A stretch of 64,000 nt of DNA. It comes from Lactifluus volemus. Its lineage: Eukaryota > Basidiomycota > Agaricomycetes > Russulales > Russulaceae. The stretch covers positions 62,001-126,000 of the forward strand of contig WTXI01000094.1 in NCBI GenBank assembly GCA_022376515.1, written 5' to 3'. Position numbers and translations under genes: made by a program. The notes below the pieces were generated by a model. That model ran no database searches and had not been told where the DNA came from. It was given only the letters and a program-made list of their open reading frames with translations. Shown here piece after piece: positions 56,337 to 64,000 of the stretch. How positions within the stretch are numbered: position 1 is the first letter of the stretch; every line of letters starts with the position of its first letter.

Positions 56337-58547
56337 ATGTCGACGTCATTTGCGACTTCTCCTGATTCAGGTCATTCAGGCCCATGTACACCTCCTCGTG
56401 GCCAGGCCCATTTAGTCCACAGTTTCGCTTACAATGATCACTTTCTGCTGGGACCTTTTCGTCACAAGTCAGAATTCCGCAACTTTTTGGATGTCCACCC
56501 CCCGGAAGGGGTTCCTGACAAACCCTCGAGAGAAATTGAATCGTTTCTTCCATTGGCCAATAACGTGGCCAAATTTATAAAGGACAGGGGTGAGCACTGC
56601 CTGTTTACGCTGTTGGCTTTCCTGCCGACATATTGTCTTCACTTTAGATTTCCCAAACCGCCCTACCCTAGTGTTCCGGAATACGGAACACATATCACCA
56701 AATGATCACGTTACGGACACAATGTGCAAGCCCGACATCACGGCTGCCTTTGAGGACGACTGGAACAACAACAACAGCGTCGTTCCCTGGCCATTTATTC
56801 GACTTGCAGGAAAGAAGGCATCTGCGGGAAAAACCGAAGACGACCAGAAGCGAAAGGCGATGTCATATCTCCACTACCTGCTTTTGGCCAGACCCGACCT
56901 CTACGTTGCGCAAGGTTTCCTTTCCTCCTCCGACAACGTCAAATTCCTTTTTGGGATTGGCGGCGAAGGTATACGGCAATTCGACGTCGAATGGGATGAC
57001 CCAGACCTTAACAACCTTTTATATGCGTTCATATATCGTCTCTACGAGCCTGGAGAACGCTTCGCAGATCCGTCCTATACTGAGACCAAGCCCGATAAAG
57101 AAACCACGGCAACGTATACCATAAAGATCACTTATCAGGGACGCACGAAAGAGTGTCCTGGGTTTTACCCTGTATATGCGAGAAATCCGTTCACAACTCG
57201 TACACATGTTCTCTCCAATCCAAATTTCAAAGTTGAAGGCAACGATCTCACTGTATTTAAGGATCAATTTTGCCAAGTTGAAAGACGTTTTGCAGAACTA
57301 AGAATTCTCAACGAGTATGTTCATCAACCGGAGCGGGTGCCTGGCGTGGTGGTGGCTGCATATGGTGAAACAATTAAGCCTCCTATGTCTCAAGAAAGGT
57401 GCAAGTACCGCTTGGGCCTTGGAGAGAGTGGATCCACTTTCGCGAGCATCCCTACACTGTCTAAAGTGTTGGAGACGTTGTTCGACGTTCTAGAAGGTAT
57501 TTGGATCTGTGTTGTGATGCGATCTGCTGACACGTTTACAAGTATTGCGGTATTTGCGGCTCCACCGCAAGGTCCTTCATCGTGACATCAGCTCAGGAAA
57601 TGTTCTGTATGTCGAGAATTCCTCGAAACGCTCGCCGCCGCCGAACACGGTGTCTGTTTCTCCTGCGCAAGAGGCGGAGACCAACGGGTTGCCACTCTGC
57701 TATGTCAAGTATCTCCTGGGCTTGAGGTATGTATATATAGAAGTTGAACTTGGATAGTTTCTGAGAATGATTGGACGTAGCTCCAATCCGTTGGAAACAT
57801 CGATGCTCCTTGTTGACTTTAACCTTGCGGAGCACTTAGATCCTGATAAGAAGACGCAAATGTACCGAACTGTGAGTTGGGTTCCGATCGTTATCCGTAT
57901 GCTGGCCTGACTCTCCTTTCTACGAGGGAACACCTTTGTTTATTGCTCGAGCTGTTGAACGGGGAGGACCTGTGCCACCGGATTTCGCCAGGGTCCCTGG
58001 GATTCCCAACAGTCCTGATCGCTATGCCGATGTCCACCCGGACCGAGTTAAGAAATTCCCGAGCTCAAATAAAAAATTCATCTTTGATCCTGAAGAGACT
58101 GCTGATAACGAATTTCACGGCATGTGGAGGCATGAACTCGAACACGATGCGGAATCTGTGTTTTGGCTGCTCCTTTACTGGGCTGTGGTCGCGCAGCCTG
58201 AAAACATGGACAAGGAAATGATCGATACAGGATCATGGGCCTATTTGAACGGAAACCACAAGTCCAGAGAACTGTTAATCCGGTCTCTCCCAATGCACAT
58301 TGTACCCGGCGAACTCCATTCGTTCTACGATCCCTTGCGACCTTTGATCAAGGATCTCGCCGCCATTCTTGTTATTGACAGCCATTGGCTTCCAGCGTCA
58401 GATCCTCGAAGGGACCGATACTACATCACAGAAGCGTTCCAGCGCTTAATCCTCGACTTCATGATCAAGAATCGTGGCGAAAAATTCATGGAACATCCTG
58501 TTGAGAAAACGTTCCGTAAACCACGCAGTATAGATTGGGGGTTGTGA
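56337..58547 (+). CDS. FunK1-type protein kinase
   Basis: Five exons: 56337..56589, 56648..57496, 57543..57726, 57781..57871 and 57927..58547, all in phase, giving 665 aa. The N-terminal half has the FunK1-typical region (EHISPNDHVTDTMCKPDI, then YLHYLLLARPDLYVAQGF). The kinase core follows: HRD at 380-382 with Asn387 (HRDISSGNVL), a DFN in place of DFG at 441-443 (LLVDFNLAEHL), then YRTGTPLFIARAVERG, which sits where the activation segment ends. The C-terminal part (HELEHDAESVFWLLLYW) is also family-typical. FunK1 kinases are an expanded fungal family of unclear substrates. Apparently intact. Confidence 0.88.
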
Positions 58548-59170
58548 GGTTTCTGCGGCATGCAATCGCAATTTCTTTGATTAAGTTGAGGCTAGTGTTG
58601 AACTGGCAGGACAGAGGTTTCGATGTTTGAGAATGAATTACATGCCATATTCTGGGGCGAGTTCTACAGCTGCTACTAGTGCCTGGAAGGTGAATGCGAA
58701 ATTGAATGTCTGAGAGTGATAATGAAGGAAAACGAGCAGGATAAAAGCGACAATGCAGAGAAGGCACATCAGCAATTGTCCCTGTTGCTTAATGGTGATT
58801 AGTGGTCTTAATGGTCTTAAATTTACTTTTTTGCTTAATTTTGCTTGATGAAATTTTTGTTTAAGCACAATTAAGCAACTTAAGCAGGCTCAACATGCTC
58901 AGCACAATTAAGACTGGCATTAAGCATGCTCAGTATGCTCAGCACAATTAAGACTGACATTAAGCACACTCAAGATATTTAAGCAAGTAATCAAAATTTA
59001 AGGGGCTTCTAATCATGCTAAGCAAACAAACATAATTTACATAATGTAACTAATCCAAAAATTTTGTAACTTGCGAAATTTTTGCCAAGTCGTTTGTTTA
59101 TTCTTGTTGGCACAATTTTCGTGCCTCATTATTTTCAACCACCTGTCATTTCCTTTCTGTCCTCCCCTCC
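58548..59170. other. AT-rich spacer with TTAAGC motif cluster
   Basis: Kinase 3' region, then from about 58780 to 59000 a dense set of TTAAGC/GCTTAA motifs, including an approximate direct repeat of CTCAGCACAATTAAGACTG (about 58899 and 58937). It may be a subterminal region of a DNA transposon. No gene. Confidence 0.55.
58780..59000. repeat. TTAAGC-rich repeat cluster
   Basis: About ten occurrences of TTAAG(C/A) or GCTTAA within 220 bp, in both orientations, with ATGCTCAG spacers. This is far denser than elsewhere in the window. The role is unknown. Confidence 0.6.
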
Positions 59171-59199
59171 TTCTCCGTGTTGCCGTCTCGTGTCGCGGC

Positions 59200-59560
59200 C
59201 TCTTACACACCTGCACGACGACGAGGAGTCCGCAGACGCGAAGAAGAGGAGTTACAACGTGTGCTCGAACTTTCCAAGAATGATAAGGGCGGACGCAGGA
59301 ACTGGTCCCTCGCGCCCGAGTCATCAAACGGTGCGGGTGGATCGGGCTCCAAGTCAAGCGTAGCCCATCCACCTCCCTCACCGGCTGCTTCATCCTCCTC
59401 CGTTGCCCTGGTGAGTCAGCAGCCATCACATTCTAACGGTCACGCCCCACCACCACAGGCACACGCTGCTCAGGTTGTACCATATGCACCTGCGCCTGGG
59501 GCTGCGCTGAACGCCTCCTCCTCCTTTCCATCATGGTTATTTATCGTTGTGTCGTTTCTT
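59200..59560 (+). pseudogene. ESCRT-0 HSE1-like fragment (UIM and linker)
   Basis: The reading frame contains RRREEEELQRVLELSK, which looks like the ubiquitin-interacting motif of HSE1/STAM, followed by NDKGGRRNW and a Pro/Ser-rich linker (HPPPSPAASSSSVAL). The VHS domain expected upstream is absent. The frame then runs straight into an aldehyde dehydrogenase segment, and an SH3 piece of the type that should follow the linker is found about 0.9 kb later. Identification is by motif memory only. Confidence 0.5.
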
Positions 59561-59574
59561 TTACTGGTTGGACG

Positions 59575-60115
59575 CACAGGCACGACCTTCCCCGTCCACA
59601 GTCCGCATACGGGCGAGCTCGCTTCAACTGCTGCAGCCTCATCCCGGGATGACTGCCGCGCTGCGATAGAAGCCGCACAACGCGCGTTTCCTGCTTGGGA
59701 ACAGAAACCATTCGCAACGCGTCGGGAAATTCTGCTCCGTGCTGCGACGACACTTCAGTCCGAGGAGTGGCAAAGGAAGGCTGCCCCCGCGATGCGCGCA
59801 GAGGTAGCGATGACCCAGGCGCAGATAAACTTTAATTTCTTCGCCGGAACTCAATTGTTGCAGGGCATCGCCTGCATGGTGAATGAATTGAGGGGTGAAA
59901 CTCTTCCAAGCGTCGTTCCCGGAGGACAGGTATTTATACAGAGGCGCGCACAAGGAGTCATGTACGTTTTCTATCCCTACTACCTTTTTGCGGGTGAGCT
60001 GAAAGAAACTATTTAGATACTCAGTGGTCCCATGGAACGCTCCCGTCCCGCTTGTTTTGACTTCTGTGGCCGTTCCTCTCGTATGCGGCAATACGGTCGT
60101 GGTTCGTCCCTCCGT
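59575..60115 (+). pseudogene. Aldehyde dehydrogenase N-terminal half, fragment
   Basis: Exon to 59961, a 55-nt intron (59962..60016, GTACGT...TAG) and an exon from 60017. The joined product reads ...HSPHTGELAS, AIEAAQRAFPAWEQ and GETLPSVVPG, then VIYSVVPWNAPVPL and GNTVVVRPS: the N-terminal coenzyme-binding half of an aldehyde dehydrogenase distinct from the gene at 33847. The catalytic Glu and Cys regions are missing, and after RPSV the sequence changes to unrelated material. The preserved intron shows it was copied from DNA rather than from mRNA. Confidence 0.7.
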
Positions 60116-60375
60116 ACACCTCTTCGCTCGTCGTGGATGCTCTGCATGATGTCCGTGAATGATATCCTTGGCACGAGGGTCGTTGTGGTCACTGATATTG
60201 GCAATACTAGGCTGGCCTTCCCCCAGGCGTCCTCAATTCTGTGCCCATGTCCGCTGAGAGCACCCCTCCTCACGTTTTGGTTTTTGGCCCTGACCGCCCC
60301 ATGGTGCTCGGCAACGTCCAATTCCTCGCGCTCTCTTGGAAGTACGTCTCTCCTTTCACCCCCTCCACGAGTCGT

Positions 60376-60475
60376 TCCGCGCGACTGCGGAGTCGTCCCC
60401 TGAATCCCCTCCGGATTGGTGGCAAGGGCAGCTGAAGGGTCATGCCGGGATCTTTCCCGTTAACTATGTCGTACG
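60376..60475 (+). pseudogene. SH3 domain C-terminal fragment
   Basis: PPDWWQGQLKGHAGIFPVNYV in two parts (DWWQGQLKG, then GIFPVNYV) is the end of an SH3 domain of the HSE1/STAM or endocytic adaptor type. The N-terminal strands of the domain are not found next to it, and a donor-like GT follows. Together with the UIM piece at 59200 it may come from one ESCRT-0 gene. Confidence 0.55.
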
Positions 60476-61237
60476 TTTTGTGGCCTACTTTACCTTCACT
60501 GTGTTCACATACGGCGTGCATACAACCTGCCCCCGCAGTCGAGTTGTCGTCGCGGCCCAGACCGCCGCGCTCTTCGATTCCGTCTCCGGTCCGACACAAC
60601 TCATCGGCACACTCTGGCGCACATACGGACCCGCCATCGTCGCCGGCGGTATCGCCATTCTCCAGCGCCAAGGCGTCGCCCCCAACACTGCCCCCGCAGC
60701 AGACACCCCGTGAGGCTACGATCTCGGTGATGGTCCCGAGCCCGTCCCCACCGCACCTCCTCCTCGGGGTCTTTCACCGGTCTCAGTGAGCGTGTTGGGA
60801 GCAGCTCGAATGTTGGTCCCGGTGGCCATTTCGAGGAGATTGAGGTGCCCAGCGATGCCGAGGGCGAGCGATCGGCTGACTTTGCCGCCGCCGCCGCCTT
60901 TGTAACACGGTCCTGGGTGCGTTGTTTTCTTTCTTTCTTTTTTCTTTTGACTTCTCAAACTAACTTTTTTCAATTCCTTATATTCCTGTCTACGGTGTCA
61001 TGCTGCCTGCCTGCCCTGATGCGTCCCGACACCTCTGCCTCTTCCTGCACCACCTGCGCCTGCGCCTCCTCCCCGCTTTCGCTTGCTCGTCCCCGCTTCC
61101 TCTTGGACCACTTCCAACAGTCTCAAGCAGTTTGCACTCCTGTGCTGGGTGTGTCTGGGTGTGTAGGGGGGAGACAGGAAGTAGGTAAGTGGGGAGGACT
61201 TGCTGTCTTGAGCTCAGGTTACCATGCCTCCATGTGA
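60476..61237 (+). other. Unrecognised coding-like segments
   Basis: About 60540-60713 encodes RTYGPAIVAGGIAILQRQG and about 60800-60900 encodes GGHFEEIEVPSDAEGE. They look like parts of one membrane-associated protein, vaguely like a TB2/DP1-type tail, but I cannot name it. Microsatellite TTTC is near 60930. A Cys/Ser/Pro-rich stretch follows to 61237. The frames do not join into one gene. Confidence 0.35.
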
Positions 61238-61734
61238 GGCTTTGCAGAACCTTAGTGCTGGGTGCTCAACGGTGTCATTTAGTATCATATTGTATAGATA
61301 GTGTTATTGTTGTAGTATAGTTGTTTCTCTTTAAATATACTAATGTGGTGCCTAAAAGTTTGGTGTGACTGAAAATGGTTTGAAAGCAATTTAGCACTGT
61401 TTGAATTGTGATTAAGATGTGCTTAAAGTCACTTACAGTCATTCATGCCTCTTTGAGACAACCAAATATTAAGGACCTTCGGAAATTTGTTACACACCAC
61501 AAAATGACAATCCAAGTAGACAGTATCTATGGCATACATGTAAGCTATGTACTCAGCACCATAAAATCATTATCAAGTGATGTTGAAGGATGCAAAAATG
61601 GTGATCAGTGCAAAAAGTCGTTATCAGATGATACCAAGTCAATGAGACAAAGTCACATCAAGGTGTGATTCCTCAATTGGGATATGAGACAAGTCACGTC
61701 AGGTGTGATTAATGTGATTCCTCGATTGGGATGA
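61238..61734. other. AT-rich spacer with a short direct duplication
   Basis: About 61640-61735 holds two diverged copies of a GACAA(A)GTCAC...GGTGTGATTCCTC-ATTGGGAT stretch just outside the pogo-type transposase stop; this may belong to the end of that element. No gene. Confidence 0.5.
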
Positions 61735-61778
61735 TTACTGATCGTTATCTCCGTCACCATCTATGGACATCTGTACAT

Positions 61779-61809
<31 letters not shown>

Positions 61810-63527
61810 GCTGCTTGGGTTCTCTGTGGTATAATAAGCTAAAGTAGGCCTGCGAGTGGCCTTTCCCATTGCCGGCATCTTTGGCTTGGTCCACCTTGGC
61901 TTGCGATGACCGATTTTCGCATCATCTCGCTCAACATTCCATGCCTTCACATCCTTGTCCCATCTGCTCTTCAACGTGCCATTCCTTTGCTTTCGATCTA
62001 TTTCCCGTACTTTCCAGATGTCCATGGCTGCTGTATATTTCTCCTTTGCCTGCTTTTTCGTGGCAGCGTCCGCAACCGCCTTATCTTGACCATCCTGCCA
62101 TTCCTGGACGCCTTCAATGATGTCGTCTTGCGTCAGAACCTTAGCTCGTCCATCCATGTTTATCTTACCGGTTTTTCTCTTCTTCTTTGCTTCCTTCACC
62201 TCCTGACCCTGCAGCTGTCCCCGTACCCCCTCGAGATACATTGACTGCAAGACGGTCTGCGCTTGCATTCCTCCCATTATCTTCTTCTGTGCCTCGATAA
62301 TCATATTGCTGGTGCGTAGCGCCTCCTGTAATTTTGCCTCCAACTCCGTGATTGGTTCAGCGTCAAGGATTGTTGTGTCCCGCTGTGTTGGTGGCGACAT
62401 GATGGTGGTGAAAATGGGCGGCAGTATTGACGTTGACCGAATAGGTGAGTCTGACACCAAAAAGGATGCAGATGTTGTCGCTAATGATGCCAATGCATGT
62501 CGCACAGGCGTGTATGTTGGACTCGGTGATCCCGCAGTGGTATCGATCGCTTCTGATGTCCGTTTCCGTGCATTGTGATGGGAGATCAAATCGACGACTT
62601 CTCGCACAGGGGTGGCCAACCCAAGCGGGAGAAGACTGGTTGTCGATGTCTCGAGGCTAGGCGCCATCATCTCCACTGTAACAACATCGGGGTTATATGG
62701 CACAATGCCAGTCTTCGCGAAGGCGGCTCGAATATTGCTTTCCGTGAACGCGCGAACATGCGCTTTTGCATAGACCGCCATAAAGTTCAACTTCGTCACG
62801 GCAGGTCCTCGCACCTCGAATTTGTCTCGTTCATCGCTCCAGGCACGCTTTAAGACACTGAAGATAACGACATCGAGCCCTTGATAGACGTGAGTAGAGT
62901 GTGAAGGATAGCACAACACAACAATGTTGTTATCTCGTGCATAGTCCAAGAACCCGAGTGTATAATGGGAGCTGTGGCCATCGACAATAAGGAGTCGGGT
63001 TCTCTCGCCTGCTTTCATTTTTGTCTGCGTATCCCAGTCTTTGAGCCAGGCTACACCGATCTCGCCTGATGTGTAACCCTTCTTCTGATAGCCCATTCTA
63101 TGAATAAATGAGCTTCGATTTCTGCGTTATTGGGTGATACATACCTTGCGTTTAGTGGGTTATCCTGTAGCCACTTAATTTGGAACGCTTCTCCTTTGTA
63201 AATAATAGTAGGTGCAACGGACGTTCCATCAGCGCAAATGGTGGGTAAGACGGTGATATTTTCTCGCGTTCCGCTTCGTTGCTGGTGCTGTAGTTTAGCT
63301 CCCGCTGATCCAATGACCCGTTCTGTTACGCCTATGCCCGACTGTATTCCTGTCTCATCTGCGCCGTAGACAAGCTCATCGGGAATGTTATACTTTTCCC
63401 TCACTTCCTTCAGTATCATGAAGTACTCTTCTTTTGTTACTGGGTTCACAGCACGACCGCGAGATCCATCCAGTGCAGTAGACCAGTACATCCCAAGCCT
63501 ATCATTGTGTTTTGTGATGAAGCGGTT
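61735..63527 (-). CDS. Pogo/Tigger-type DDE transposase (5' end not in view)
   Basis: Exons 63145..63527 and 61735..63097, joined by a 47-nt intron (GTATGT...TAG) that links NPLNAR to MGYQKKGYTSGEIG. DDE core: Asp in YGADETGIQ, Asp in LLIVDGHSSH, and the third acidic position in THVYQGLDVVIF, as in DDE_1-type endonucleases. The tail is long: Ser/Thr-rich, then a Lys-rich coiled-coil region, ending in a run of glutamates encoded by a CTC/CCT microsatellite near 61779-61808. The expected CENP-B-like DNA-binding domain is missing because the frame meets a probable LTR at 63529 or an intron there. It cuts and pastes pogo-like elements; this copy may be broken. Confidence 0.8.
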
Positions 63528-63528
63528 C

Positions 63529-64000
63529 TGTTATGGACTGACACGTGTTTGCTGACTCATACTATACATTTTTCGGACTACTGACTCATTTCTGCTGACT
63601 ACTTGCTTATGCGAATGGACTGCCGATCGCTTTGTTTCAGATCGCTTACTTATTTTTCTCTCACGATACAGCCTTACACAGCACCGTACAGCCTCAAGCA
63701 ACAGCCACATGCACAGGATGACTTGCTGATTCCTGAAACATGTTTCAAACCCTGAAAGCTGTACGAAGGTCACAGCCCCTACGGCTGTGTACATAGCCTC
63801 GTTCTTCTCTATATAAACCCTGTACCTTCTGCCCTAGAGACCTTAAGTCTCAGTTTTGTTTCGCAATCCAAGTCCTTCTATCTATTAGAACCTTGTCTTG
63901 CCTAGAAGCATCAGACCTGAGAGAACCCTCTTGACATCACGACCTTCGACTTCTTGACACTTTGGTCTCACCCTGAGCCCAAAGCCCTTGACCTCTGAAA
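63529..64000. mobile_element. Probable LTR end of a retrotransposon (continues beyond window)
   Basis: It begins TGTTATGGACTGACACG, as LTRs begin with TG. It contains a clear TATA box (CTCTATATAAACCC near 63809-63822) and a CT-rich downstream region, and has no coding potential. It sits exactly where the pogo-type transposase frame stops. The other LTR and internal region are outside the window, so this is a structural guess. Confidence 0.45.

Noticed and set aside
59037..59429. Minus-strand 130-codon ORF
   Set aside because: It lies opposite the HSE1-like fragment and has no recognisable motif.

Overview
The window looks like a piece of a mushroom-forming basidiomycete (Agaricomycete) nuclear genome. 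The evidence is short phase-consistent introns (about 46-70 nt, often GTACGT...TAG), an intact FunK1-type kinase, a DUF6533-type membrane protein, a Plavaka-type DNA transposon and a large family of F-box proteins. The F-box family feels Russulales-like, but that is an impression from memory and not a proof.

Layout. The window is dominated by an F-box paralogue array in two divergent arms. Left arm (1-28.3 kb, all minus strand): six copies A-F, with start codons at 1373, 5313, 9140, 12737, 16427 and 28271. Right arm (37.0-55.6 kb, all plus strand): G, H and I, pseudogene J, and two truncated G-type relics. After subtracting the mobile insertions, the left-arm copies are 3.6-3.9 kb apart. On the right arm H-to-I (3.6 kb) and I-to-J (3.7 kb) show the same spacing. 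Every copy has a tiny first exon (40 or 43 nt) and a 56-63 nt phase-1 intron, so simple ORF calls that begin with TTG, GTG or an intronic ATG have the wrong N-terminus. Five copies (B, C, E, H, I) look intact in the window, A is open but cut by the window edge, G is intact with an altered C-terminus, D has one CGA-to-TGA nonsense codon, F is split by a transposon, and J is decayed.

Between the arms lie a degenerate-looking, intron-rich DUF6533 membrane protein gene (about 30.1-31.7 kb, minus), a stretch with no recognisable gene (31.7-33.8 kb), and an intact seven-exon aldehyde dehydrogenase (33847-35740, plus) that includes a 14-nt microexon.

Mobile DNA. (1) A ~7.98-kb Plavaka-type element (19365-27340) lies inside F-box F with a 7/8-bp target duplication, a Tnp2/Plavaka transposase and an accessory gene with tandem repeats. 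(2) A ~6.6-kb hAT/P-like element (42157-48790) lies inside an F-box relic with a probable 8-bp duplication. It carries a Ulp1-type cysteine peptidase gene with a full H-D-Q-C set and a seven-exon, ~1399-aa DDE transposase gene. (3) A 5'-truncated LINE (49280-49854) has a 14-bp duplication. (4) A pogo-type DDE transposase (61735-63.5 kb, minus) abuts a probable LTR end at 63529. Three older LINE 3' relics sit in the left arm.

Right end. An intact FunK1-type kinase (56337-58547) is followed by an AT-rich zone packed with TTAAGC motifs. After that comes a mosaic (59.2-61.2 kb) of host-gene fragments: an ESCRT-0 HSE1-like UIM segment, an aldehyde dehydrogenase N-terminal half, an SH3 domain end and an unrecognised segment. 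This could be transposon gene capture or a decayed rearrangement.

All exon boundaries were worked out by hand from splice signals, phase and paralogue comparison. Family names come from motif recognition, without database searches.
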